This document shows, piece after piece, positions 52,551-61,300 of a stretch of 64,000 nt of DNA. The first letter of the stretch is position 1; every line of letters begins with the position of its first letter. The DNA is taken from positions 1,302,501-1,366,500 of the forward strand of contig NZ_SRSF01000001.1 of assembly GCF_004803465.1 (NCBI RefSeq), read 5' to 3'. A program made the translations under genes and the position numbers. The DNA comes from Neolewinella litorea. Its GTDB lineage: Bacteria > Bacteroidota > Bacteroidia > Chitinophagales > Saprospiraceae. The notes under the pieces are model-generated. The model had not been told where the DNA came from. It saw only the letters and a list, made by a program, of their open reading frames with translations, and searched no databases.

Positions 52551-52973
52551 TTAGAGCGGGCGCTTGACCAGTTCGTCACGGATCTGAAGCAGGATGTCCT
52601 TTTCCGACGGGCCGGGGGGCGGCGCGGGGGCGGCAGCGGGCTTCGGTTTTTCCGTCATCCGGTTGTAGCTGCGGATGAGCAGGAAGATGGCGAAGGCGAT
52701 GATGATGAAGTCGATGATGCGCTGGATAAAAATGCCGTAGCGGATGGCCGCTCCGGCCTCAACTACATTTCCTTCGGCATCGTACACCGTCTCGGACAGC
52801 GGGATGGTCAATTCCGAGAAATCAACCCCGCCCAGCAGCTGTCCGATGGGCGGCATGAGGATGTCGTTGGTGAAGGAAGTGACAATGGCCCCGAAGGCGC
52901 CGGCGATGATGACCGCGGTGGCGAGCTCGAGCACGTTGCCCTTCATGATGAAGGTCTTGAACTCCTGAAACAT
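52551..52973 (-). CDS. mscL: Large-conductance mechanosensitive channel MscL
   Basis: A 140-residue channel. The N-terminal helix FQEFKTFIMKGNVLELATAV runs into TM1 with VIIAGAFGAIVTSF, the periplasmic loop holds VDFSELTIPL, and TM2 is IDFIIIAFAIFLLIRSYN, followed by a Pro/Ala-rich linker and the C-terminal helix EKDILLQIRDELVK. It is an emergency osmotic valve. Alone on its transcript. Confidence 0.96.
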   Translation of the reverse strand: MFQEFKTFIMKGNVLELATAVIIAGAFGAIVTSFTNDILMPPIGQLLGGVDFSELTIPLSETVYDAEGNVVEAGAAIRYGIFIQRIIDFIIIAFAIFLLIRSYNRMTEKPKPAAAPAPPPGPSEKDILLQIRDELVKRPL

Positions 52974-53037
52974 GGGTGTAACGTTGTGTAGTCCGAAGGA
53001 CTACCGGTGAGTGATGGTACACCCCCAAGATAGCGTA

Positions 53038-53469
53038 CTAGCGCAGACGGTCGGCGCTGCGCACCAGCTTTTCATCCTTGCGGACGTAGCGGGCCGCCAG
53101 GGCGGCAAAGAGCATCGTCAGCACCGGCAGCAGGGCCCCGAAATCCACCTGGGCCTGGGCGGCCGCGGAATCGGTATACCAGAGCACCCCACCGTACACG
53201 GCGTAGGCCAGGGTAATCATAAGCGCTACGTTACACAGCACCACCTGTAGCTTGCGGTTGGTGAACAGGAATATGGCTATGAGGAGCAGCAGACCGGCCG
53301 CCAATACGCCGCCGGTGAGGATCAGGCTGTCGTAAACGTCGTACTGGGCATCCGCGAAGACCTCGCTGCCGGCTACGGGAACTTCGGTTTCCGCGGCGTC
53401 GGTACCGAAAAGGCCGAAGGAAGTGATGGCGCCGAGGGCCAGGAATACGGACTGGATGCGTTGGATCAT
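53038..53469 (-). CDS. DUF4293-family membrane protein
   Basis: A 143-residue protein with four hydrophobic helices, starting MIQRIQSVFLALGAITS, the typical DUF4293 N-terminus, and containing LVVLCNVALMITLAYAV-like and ALLPVLTMLFAALAARYV segments. Start ATG 53469 is chosen; the open frame runs to 53727 but that part overlaps the divergent gene. Function unknown. Own promoter TACCTTTG at 53499-53492. Confidence 0.8.
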   Translation of the reverse strand: MIQRIQSVFLALGAITSFGLFGTDAAETEVPVAGSEVFADAQYDVYDSLILTGGVLAAGLLLLIAIFLFTNRKLQVVLCNVALMITLAYAVYGGVLWYTDSAAAQAQVDFGALLPVLTMLFAALAARYVRKDEKLVRSADRLR

Positions 53470-53491
53470 GGAGTAGGGAATTTCGCGGCCG

Positions 53492-53499
53492 CAAAGGTA
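53492..53499 (-). promoter_or_regulatory. -7 box of the DUF4293 gene
   Basis: TACCTTTG on the minus strand, exact, 22 bases before the ATG at 53469. Confidence 0.5.
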
Positions 53500-53535
53500 G
53501 GCAGCAAAGCGTACATCGGCTTGCTTCCGCCGCGT

Positions 53536-53543
53536 TACCTTTA
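53536..53543 (+). promoter_or_regulatory. -7 box abutting the HEAT-cyclophilin gene
   Basis: TACCTTTA, one mismatch, ends 4 bases before the ATG at 53548. It faces the DUF4293 box 36 bases away, so the two promoters are back to back. Confidence 0.4.
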
Positions 53544-53547
53544 CGGT

Positions 53548-55548
53548 ATGCGGTATCGATTGGCGACCGGACTGGTGCTCTGGATGATTTTCACGGCGTG
53601 TATACCCCCTTCGGAGCAGGGGGAAGCGGCGGTGGTGACCACCGACTTGAGTGACCCCGACGTCCAGCGGGTCTACGAACTGCAGAACGGGCGCGCGGAG
53701 GACAGCCTGCTGACCTATCTCTCCCACCCCGAAGCCCGGCTCCGCTACCTCGCGGCGCGCGCCCTGGGCAGTTTCCCCACCGTGTCCAGCGCTGCCGTGG
53801 ACTCCCTCGGCACCGTATTGGGTGACCCCAATGAGAGCGTGCGTACCCAGGCCGCCTACGCGCTGGGCCAGTCGGGCCAGCCCGCGGCCGCCGATCTGTT
53901 GATGGCCAACTTCGACCGCAGCGGCACCTACCCCGCCTTCAACGCCGCCGTGTTGGCCGCCGCCGGCCGCACCGGGGATGCCGCTACCGTAGACCTGCTG
54001 GCCGGGATATCCACCTATACCCCCGCGGATACCGCCCTGCTGGCCGGACGGGCCTGGGGACTCTACTACGCCGGACTAAAGGGAAACCGCTCCGCTGCTT
54101 CGGATGCCGTGATGATCAACAGCCTGCTGGACCGTTCCCTCGCCCCGGCCGTTCGTCATCCGGCCGCCCATTACCTGTACCGCATCGAGTTTCCGGTGGA
54201 TACCGCCGCCGAGCGGCAATTGCACGAGCAGTTGCGGCGGGAGAAAGACCCCGTGGTGGCTATGGGAATCATCCGCACCCTGGGCCGCAGCGGACTGCTA
54301 CCCGCAAGGGTATCCCTGCTGCGCTTTTATGAGAACAGTACCGACTGGCGCGCCCGGGTGGAAGTGCTGCGGGCCTTTGAAGGTTTCGAGTACGCCGCGG
54401 TGCGGGAATCGGTGATCGAGGCACTTCGCGACCGACACCCGCTGGTGGCCCGCACGGCGGCCGATTACCTGATCGCCAGCGGAATCACGGCCGATGCACC
54501 CCTCTACCTTCAGCTGGCCGAAGCCGGCCTGCCGCACGACCTGAGCCCCCTGCTCTACCGCGCCGCTAACCGCCACCTTTCTCCCTTTCTGACGGACTAC
54601 CGGGACCGCATCAACGACGGCCTGCGCCGGGCATACCGGGACGAGGAAAACGTGTACGTACGCGCCGATATCCTGCGCGCGCTCGGCGAGTTCCCCTGGC
54701 TCTACCGGGAGATATACAACCTCTACCTGGATAGTGATTCGCCGGTGGTGCGGACCGCGGCGGCGGAAACCCTGCAGGCGATTAGCGACCGGGAAGATTT
54801 CGCGGCCTTTTTCCGGTGGAGCAGCCGTCGGGTGCGGGACGAACTCGCCGGACAGTTCCGTCAAATCATCGAGGGTGGCGAGGCCGGACCCGCCTACCAT
54901 GCCGGTCTGGCCCTTACTTCCGGAGCGGACGCCTATCGCGGAGCCTACGCGAACCTGGACTGGCTGGATGCCAGCCTGGAACGATTCGACCTGCCCCGCC
55001 AGATAGAAACCTACCGTGAGGTGCTGGCTGCCCGCAATGCCCTGGGCCAGTCCGACCTGCCGGTGCCTCCCCTGAACGCCGCGAAGGTGCGCCCGATCGA
55101 TTGGCAACTAATCACCAGCCCCGACCCCGTAGAGGTGCAAATAGAAACCTCGGAAGGCCCCATTCGCCTGCGGATGTGGCCTGAGGTGGCTCCCGCAACG
55201 ACCTCCAGTTTCCTGCGGCTGGCCGGTGAAGGATATTACGACGGAAAGGTTTTCCACCGGGTGGTGCCGAATTTCGTCGCCCAGGGGGGTGGACCGCGAG
55301 GTGACGGGTTCGGGTCCGAAGACTTTATCGTCCGGACCGAAACACCGATGGTCCACTGGGATCGTGCGGGTCTGGTAGGCATGGCCAGTGCCGGCAAGGA
55401 TACCGAGGGCGTCCAGTTCTTCATCACCCACCGCCCCACCCCGCACCTCGACGGTGGCTACACCATCTTCGCCGAAGTGATTGAGGGTCAGGAAGCAGTG
55501 GACCGGCTCGTGCCCGGCAGCCGCATCAACCGAATCACCACCCCCTGA
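53548..55548 (+). CDS. HEAT-repeat lipoprotein fused to a cyclophilin-type peptidyl-prolyl isomerase
   Basis: A 666-residue exported lipoprotein: lipobox FTAC at about residue 18. Residues about 40-500 are HEAT-like repeats (RYLAARALGSFPTVS, SVRTQAAYALGQSG and similar). The C-terminal 140 residues are a cyclophilin with SFLRLAGEGYYDGKVFHRVV, FVAQGGGPRG and VGMASAGKDTEGVQFFI, so the isomerase core is present. It probably helps fold envelope or secreted proteins while the HEAT array holds clients. Start ATG 53548 gives the signal; the -7 box ends 4 bases before it. Confidence 0.9.
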   Translation: MRYRLATGLVLWMIFTACIPPSEQGEAAVVTTDLSDPDVQRVYELQNGRAEDSLLTYLSHPEARLRYLAARALGSFPTVSSAAVDSLGTVLGDPNESVRTQAAYALGQSGQPAAADLLMANFDRSGTYPAFNAAVLAAAGRTGDAATVDLLAGISTYTPADTALLAGRAWGLYYAGLKGNRSAASDAVMINSLLDRSLAPAVRHPAAHYLYRIEFPVDTAAERQLHEQLRREKDPVVAMGIIRTLGRSGLLPARVSLLRFYENSTDWRARVEVLRAFEGFEYAAVRESVIEALRDRHPLVARTAADYLIASGITADAPLYLQLAEAGLPHDLSPLLYRAANRHLSPFLTDYRDRINDGLRRAYRDEENVYVRADILRALGEFPWLYREIYNLYLDSDSPVVRTAAAETLQAISDREDFAAFFRWSSRRVRDELAGQFRQIIEGGEAGPAYHAGLALTSGADAYRGAYANLDWLDASLERFDLPRQIETYREVLAARNALGQSDLPVPPLNAAKVRPIDWQLITSPDPVEVQIETSEGPIRLRMWPEVAPATTSSFLRLAGEGYYDGKVFHRVVPNFVAQGGGPRGDGFGSEDFIVRTETPMVHWDRAGLVGMASAGKDTEGVQFFITHRPTPHLDGGYTIFAEVIEGQEAVDRLVPGSRINRITTP

Positions 55549-55558
55549 AGCCGTTTCC

Positions 55559-56245
55559 ATGCCCTCAGCCGTTGAGCACCCCTGGGATCTCTCCCCGACG
55601 GAAGCCGTCAAAATGCAGCGTGAACTCCGCGACCGTATCGTACTGCAACCGCTGGAGATGCCTGTACGTCGCATCGCCGGCGCGGACATATCCTTTAATA
55701 TGTATTCCGACGTGTTCTTCGCCGCCATCGTGGTCCTGGATTACACCACCCTGGAGGTAATAGAATCCGCCTACTTCACCGAAACCGTGTCCTTTCCCTA
55801 CGTTCCCGGGCTGCTATCCTTCCGCGAGATCCCCACCCTGCTCAAGGCCTGGCAGCAACTGAAGGAAAAGCCCGACGTGACCATGGTGGACGGCCACGGG
55901 ATCGCCCATCCGCGCCGCATGGGGATCGCTACCCACTTCGGTCTGGCCACGGGATCACCCACCCTGGGCTGCGCCAAGAAAATCCTTTCGGGCCATTTTA
56001 CCCCTCCCGCCCAGGAGGCCGGCTCGACCAGCCCCATTCTCGACAAGGAGGAGGTGATCGGCTACGCCCTGCGGTCCAAGGCCCGCACCAACCCCCTGTT
56101 CATCTCGCCGGGCCACTTGCTGGACCTGGAGGGCGCGCTGGCCATCGCCCGTCACTGCCTGGGCAAGTACAAACTGCCGGAACCGACACGGCTGGCCCAC
56201 CAGATGGTGAATGCCTACCGCCGGGAGCACGGCGCTAACGACTGA
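55559..56245 (+). CDS. nfi: Endonuclease V (deoxyinosine 3'-endonuclease)
   Basis: A 228-residue repair nuclease. The catalytic Asp is in AGADISF, and the main signature VDGHGIAHPRRMGIATHFGL is complete, with the DNA wedge block upstream (SFPYVPGLLSFREIP). It nicks DNA or RNA near inosine. Start ATG 55559, 10 bases after the upstream stop. The longer frame to 55481 lies within the HEAT-cyclophilin gene. Confidence 0.93.
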   Translation: MPSAVEHPWDLSPTEAVKMQRELRDRIVLQPLEMPVRRIAGADISFNMYSDVFFAAIVVLDYTTLEVIESAYFTETVSFPYVPGLLSFREIPTLLKAWQQLKEKPDVTMVDGHGIAHPRRMGIATHFGLATGSPTLGCAKKILSGHFTPPAQEAGSTSPILDKEEVIGYALRSKARTNPLFISPGHLLDLEGALAIARHCLGKYKLPEPTRLAHQMVNAYRREHGAND

Positions 56246-56265
56246 AGCCCGGTGACTGAACCGCC

Positions 56266-56273
56266 TATCTTTG
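56266..56273 (+). promoter_or_regulatory. -7 box abutting the amidohydrolase gene
   Basis: TATCTTTG, exact TAnnTTTG, ends 5 bases before the ATG at 56279. Confidence 0.45.
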
Positions 56274-56278
56274 CCGGT

Positions 56279-57457
56279 ATGACCGAACTCCGCACCCGCG
56301 TCCGCGCCCTCGCCGAAGAACACACCCCCGCAACGGTGGCGGACCGCCGCCACCTGCACGCGAACCCCGAGTTGAGTTTTGAGGAGCACGAAACGGTGCG
56401 TTACGTAGCCGGGCAATTGGAAGAACTGGCCATTCCCTACCGTCGCCTGGCGGGAACGGGACTGGTGGCCGAGATCCGGGGCGGTAGCGGACCAACCATT
56501 GCCCTGCGCGCCGACCTCGACGCGCTGCCCATCCAGGAGGCGAACCAGGTGCCTTACCGCTCGCAACGTGCGGGCGTCATGCACGCCTGCGGACACGACG
56601 TGCATACCGCTTCCCTGCTGGGTACCGCCCGCATTCTGAAGGGTATCGAACAGGAGCTGCCGGGTACGGTGCGCCTGCTGTTCCAGCCCGGAGAAGAACA
56701 ACTGCCCGGCGGAGCGACACTGATGATCCGCGACGGTGCCCTGCGCGACCCGGCCCCGGCGGCCCTGTTCGGACAGCACGTACACCCGCCCCTGCCGGCC
56801 GGCACCGTAGGGTTCCGACCGGGGATTTACATGGCCAGTACGGATGAGCTTTTCCTGACCGTCCGTGGGCGCGGCGGACACGGCGCGATGCCCCACCAGG
56901 CGGTAGACCCCATCGTGGTCACGGCTCAAGTGATCACGGCCCTGCAGCAGCTCGTGAGCCGGGAAAGTGACCCGACCCTGCCCGTCGTCCTGACCTTCGG
57001 AAAAATCAACAGCGAGGGGGGCGCTACCAACGTTATTCCCAACGCCGTACACCTGGAGGGGACCCTGCGCACCCTCGACGAGGATTGGCGCCGGGAACTG
57101 CACCGCCGGCTGAAGCGGACGGCCGAGGGCATCGCCGCGGCCCTGGGCGGCAGTGCGGAACTGGAAATCCGGCACGGCTACCCCTTTCTGAAGAACGACG
57201 AGCCGCTGACGCACTGGGCGCAGTCCGCCGCCCGCGAACTGCTGGGGCCGGAACGGGTGGTCGACCTGCCGATCCGCATGACCGGCGAGGATTTTGCCTT
57301 CTATACCCACCACCTGCCCGCCTGCTTTTACCGCCTCGGCGTGGGGAGTCCGTCTCCCGTACATACCGATACTTTCGACGTGGACGAGGACTGCCTGACC
57401 ACCGGCAGCGGACTGATGGCCTGGCTGGCGCTGCGCCGCTTGCAGGGGGAGGGCTGA
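56279..57457 (+). CDS. M20-family amidohydrolase (N-acyl-amino-acid or hippurate type)
   Basis: A 392-residue zinc amidohydrolase. Metal ligands are visible in HACGHDVHTASLLG, in QPGEEQ and near the end in VHTDTFDVDEDC. The dimer domain carries GRGGHGAMPHQAVDP. Such enzymes cleave N-acyl amino acids or related amides. Start ATG 56279 is chosen over GTG 56252 because the -7 box lies between them. The natural substrate is unknown. Confidence 0.9.
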   Translation: MTELRTRVRALAEEHTPATVADRRHLHANPELSFEEHETVRYVAGQLEELAIPYRRLAGTGLVAEIRGGSGPTIALRADLDALPIQEANQVPYRSQRAGVMHACGHDVHTASLLGTARILKGIEQELPGTVRLLFQPGEEQLPGGATLMIRDGALRDPAPAALFGQHVHPPLPAGTVGFRPGIYMASTDELFLTVRGRGGHGAMPHQAVDPIVVTAQVITALQQLVSRESDPTLPVVLTFGKINSEGGATNVIPNAVHLEGTLRTLDEDWRRELHRRLKRTAEGIAAALGGSAELEIRHGYPFLKNDEPLTHWAQSAARELLGPERVVDLPIRMTGEDFAFYTHHLPACFYRLGVGSPSPVHTDTFDVDEDCLTTGSGLMAWLALRRLQGEG

Positions 57458-57480
57458 GCGGGTACCGTCGGGCGGCACCT

Positions 57481-57488
57481 TATCTTCG
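57481..57488 (+). promoter_or_regulatory. -7 box abutting rsmA
   Basis: TATCTTCG, one mismatch, ends 5 bases before the ATG at 57494. Confidence 0.35.
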
Positions 57489-57493
57489 CGGCC

Positions 57494-58276
57494 ATGCGCG
57501 CCAAGAAATCCTACGGTCAACACTTCCTCACGAACGAGCATTACGCCCGGCAGATCGCGGAGGCCCTGCAGCTTACCGACCAATACCAGCACGTGCTGGA
57601 GGTGGGGCCCGGTCAGGGTATGCTGACCAAGCACCTGCTGGACCGCCGCGATGCCTTTCATCTGAAGGTCTCCGAGGCCGACCAGGATATGGTACACTAC
57701 CTGAAGGTCCACTATCCGGAACTGGCACCCGACATTCTCGAGGGTGACTTTTTGCGGCAAGCGCTGGAGCGAGTATTCGAAGGAAAGCCGTTCGGATTGG
57801 TGGGCAATTTTCCCTACAACATCTCAAGTCAGATCCTGATCAAACTGCTGGATAATTACCACCTGATCCCCGAAATGGTGGGCATGTTCCAGAAGGAGGT
57901 GGCGGATCGGGTGATCAGTGACCACGGCAGCAAGGTGTACGGCGTGATCGGCGTGCTGGTACAATCGCGGTACTCCCCTTCCCTGGTGATGAACGTAAGC
58001 CGGGGGAACTTCGCGCCCCCTCCGAAAGTAGAAAGCGCGGTGATCCGCCTGGTGCGCCGGGAGCATCCGCTGGTGCCGGACGCGCATTACGGGCTCTTCA
58101 AACACGTGGTCAAGAGTGCCTTCGGTCAGCGCCGGAAAATGCTGCGCAACAGCCTGAAGTCTATTTTCCCCCCGGAAGTCATGGCCGACCTTCCGCTCTT
58201 CGAGCGGCGCCCGGAGCAGGTGAGCCTGCATGACTTTGCCGACCTGACCGAGCGGGCCGTTCCCTACCAGGCATAA
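57494..58276 (+). CDS. rsmA: 16S rRNA (A1518/A1519-N6)-dimethyltransferase
   Basis: A 260-residue KsgA enzyme. KKSYGQHFLTNEHYA, SAM motif VLEVGPGQGMLT, the catalytic NFPYN and APPPKVESAVIRL are all intact. It dimethylates two adenines at the 3' end of 16S rRNA late in small-subunit assembly. It ends next to a hairpin shared with the convergent protease gene. Confidence 0.97.
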   Translation: MRAKKSYGQHFLTNEHYARQIAEALQLTDQYQHVLEVGPGQGMLTKHLLDRRDAFHLKVSEADQDMVHYLKVHYPELAPDILEGDFLRQALERVFEGKPFGLVGNFPYNISSQILIKLLDNYHLIPEMVGMFQKEVADRVISDHGSKVYGVIGVLVQSRYSPSLVMNVSRGNFAPPPKVESAVIRLVRREHPLVPDAHYGLFKHVVKSAFGQRRKMLRNSLKSIFPPEVMADLPLFERRPEQVSLHDFADLTERAVPYQA

Positions 58277-58308
58277 AAAATCCCGCCCCTGCGGTTGCAG
58301 GGGCGGGA
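58275..58308 (-). terminator. Terminator of the M4 protease gene
   Basis: A perfect 12-bp stem with GGTT loop (58281-58308). On the minus strand it is followed by six T (58280-58275), making a classical intrinsic terminator for the M4 gene; it also lies 5 bases past the rsmA stop. Confidence 0.88.
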
Positions 58309-58356
58309 CGGAATAAATTAGCATTAGGTGAATACTTCCTTACGGAGTACTGCGGG

Positions 58357-61300
58357 CTAGTGCTTGATCACGCGTTCCTCGTGGTGCTCGCCGTTGTCCA
58401 GTTGCAGGCGCAGCAGGTAAGCGCCGGCGGGCAGATCACTGACGGCCAGGTTGGTGCGCTGGCCGGTCACTACGGCCTGCTTGACCATTTGGCCGGTCAG
58501 GCTGAAGAGGCGAATGATTCCGGCGGGGTTGTCGCCCGGAGCCATGATCGTCAGTTCATCGGTGAACGGGTTCGGGTAGGTTCCTACGGCGGCGGGGCTG
58601 CCGTCGGTGCGGGCCTGCAGGAAGGGCAGGCTGGTGTCGTCGGCACCGATCGAGAAGTACTGTCCACCGCTCTTCAACTCGGCCACGAAGGCGATGCCGC
58701 CGTCGAAGGTCTCGATGTAGGTAAGGGGTGCTTTCTCGGTCTTGGTACCGGGCTGGCAGACATAGGAGTCGCTGTGGTAGACGGACAGTTCGTGCCGCGA
58801 CTTGCCGGACAGCTGCTCAAAGTTCTCGATCTCTTCGTTGGTCAGGAAGAAACGGACGGTGATCGGCCGTTCCTTCTTGTAGTTGGTGGCCTCGAGCTTG
58901 TAGGTTTTATCCATGAAGATCCCACCGGAGCAACGGTTCTTGCCGCTACCGGCCGTGAGCAGTTTCATCGTGGTACAACCGAAGATCTGGGCGCTGCGGC
59001 TTTCGAAACCGCCGATCACCTTCTTGCCGCCGTCCGTGAGGAAGTAGACGTTCTCGTTGCCGCGCATCCGGCGCTCGGCCGAGGTTACTTCGGTAGCGAT
59101 ACCCAGGTGCTTGGCCGTGACTTTCACGTTCTCGAAGCTGAAGCTGTAGGCGGTATTGACCAGGACGTCGTTGCGCCAGCGCCAGCCGAGGTAGAAGGTG
59201 GTGCCTTCCAGGAAGTCGGGCAGCGTAGCGGCGAAAGATCCTTCGGCGATCGTGCCGGCGGGGCCGACGAAGGGCTCGAAGTCGCGGAAGTCGTTCCAGG
59301 TCTTGCCGTCGAAGGAGTAGGCCAGGTTACCGTAGTCGAAGGGAACGGCTACCGGCTCGAGTCCGGAAACGCCACTCGGAACGTCGGTTTCACCACCGGC
59401 TTTCCAGTCGAAGCTGACGTCGACCGTGTGCAGGCCGCGGGCGTCGATGCGGGGAGAAGACAGGACGAAGTCGTCGCCGACCTGGTCATTGCCGTCGTAA
59501 GTGGGTACGGGAGACAGGTTACCCAGGGCAACCGGGCTGACCATGGCACCGTGGACTACGGAGGAGAACCAACCGTTGGTACCGTTCTTGAGCAGGGAGG
59601 TCGTGGACCAACCGGAGGGCAGGCTGGAGTTGCGCATGTTGTTTTCCAGCAGTACCTCGGTACCGTTGCCGATGGTGAGGGGAACCTCATCGTCCAGGAT
59701 GGTGATTGTGTGGGGCGTACCCTGACCGAGGCTCATGATGATGGTTTCATCGCCTTCGATGAAGCCGTCGTCGTAGATCTCAACCTGGAAGGTATGGACG
59801 GCAAAGCCTTTGCCACGGGTGAAGAACAGCTTGTTCAGCACCTGGTAGTCGACACCCTCCTTGGCGGTACCGCCGAGGCGGACGAAGCCGTCCTTGACGA
59901 CCGAAGCCTGTACTTCGATGATCTTGCCGACGTTGCAACCGCTGGCATCGGTGATGCGCTCGCTGACGAAGGACACGGGCTCGACGAAGGAGGCTACCTG
60001 CTCGCAGTTGAACTGGTCGCCGACGCCGACGCCGTACCAGGCGTTGGTGAGTTCCTTTTCGTAGTTGCCGCAGCTTCCGCCGCCGCTTTCGGTCATGCTG
60101 CGCACGAAGGCAATGGAGGCCGCACGGGCTTCCGCGAAGGTGGCGTTGGGGGTCAGCAGCAGCAGGGTACCGTAAGCGATGCGCTCGGATACTTCAAAGC
60201 CTAGTCCGCTGACGCTGTAGTTGTCGCCGTTGTCGTTGGTTCCGTCTTCACCCTCGGTGAGCAGGTAGAACCACTTGTTCAGGACGCCGGAGTTGGTGTG
60301 AACGCCACACTGGTCGTTGGCGAGGTTGGGGGAACAGTCCTGGCTGACCCAGAAGGCTCCTCCGTAGGTGTCGGGGTCGCCGGCCCGATTGGGCTCGTCC
60401 ATGTAGCGGAGGGCACGCCATCCGCTATCGGGGTACTGTATACCGCCGTCGCGCTCGTCGATTTGCTCGCCGATGCCCCAAGGTGCCATAATACCGGCCA
60501 GGGAAGGATCGACGGCACGGGCCGCGTAGGCTTCGATCGCTGCGCCCCAGATGTCGGAGAAGCCTTCGTTCATGGCACCCGATTCGCGGGCGTAGACAAG
60601 GTCGCTGGTGTTGCTGCAAACGGCGTGGCCGATTTCGTGGCCGCAGACGTCGAGGCTCATGAGGGGGGCGAAAGTACCGTCGGGGTTCAGGCCGCCCTGG
60701 TAGCTGCCGTCGCCGTAGGTCATGGCCGAGCCGTTCCAGAAGGCGTTATCGTAGGCTACCCCGTAATGCAGGAAGCTCTTGATGGCGATATCGTTGTCGT
60801 CGTAGCTGCGGCGACCGTGCACGTCGAGCCAGTAGTCGTATACCATCTGGGTTCCCCAGTGGGCGTCCCAGGCGATGTCATCATTTTCGGCCTCGTTGAA
60901 TTCTCCACCGCGGCGGTGCTCGGCGACGGTCCAATTCAGGTCGTCGTCGGTAAAGGCCTTACCCTGGGCGTAGAGGGCGGCGATGCTCAGCGGAATACCA
61001 CCCTGACCGTTCAGGTCGTAGGTTTCCAGACCGTTGCCGCGGGTGTCGTCACGCAGTACGTAGAGCGGGCCGGTAGCCGGAAGGTTGGTGCGGCTGTCGG
61101 TCAGGGGCAGTCCGCTGTGGGGGTCGGTGAGCCGGGTCTGCTGGTCGACGAGAATGGTCCGGTTGCCCGCGTAACGGGTTTCCACATTAACGGGCGTGGA
61201 GGCATGCTTGATGATGGGGTTCTTGAGCATGATCTTGCCGGTGTGGGCGTTCACGTAGATCCAGGCGCGGCTGAGCGGCTCGCTGGCGTATACGTTGAAC

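Noticed and set aside
55955-57760. 601-codon minus-strand frame across endonuclease V, amidohydrolase and rsmA
   Set aside because: It crosses three well-supported plus-strand genes with intact catalytic motifs.
58360-60204. 614-codon plus-strand frame inside the M4 protease
   Set aside because: Antisense of the protease; no domain seen.
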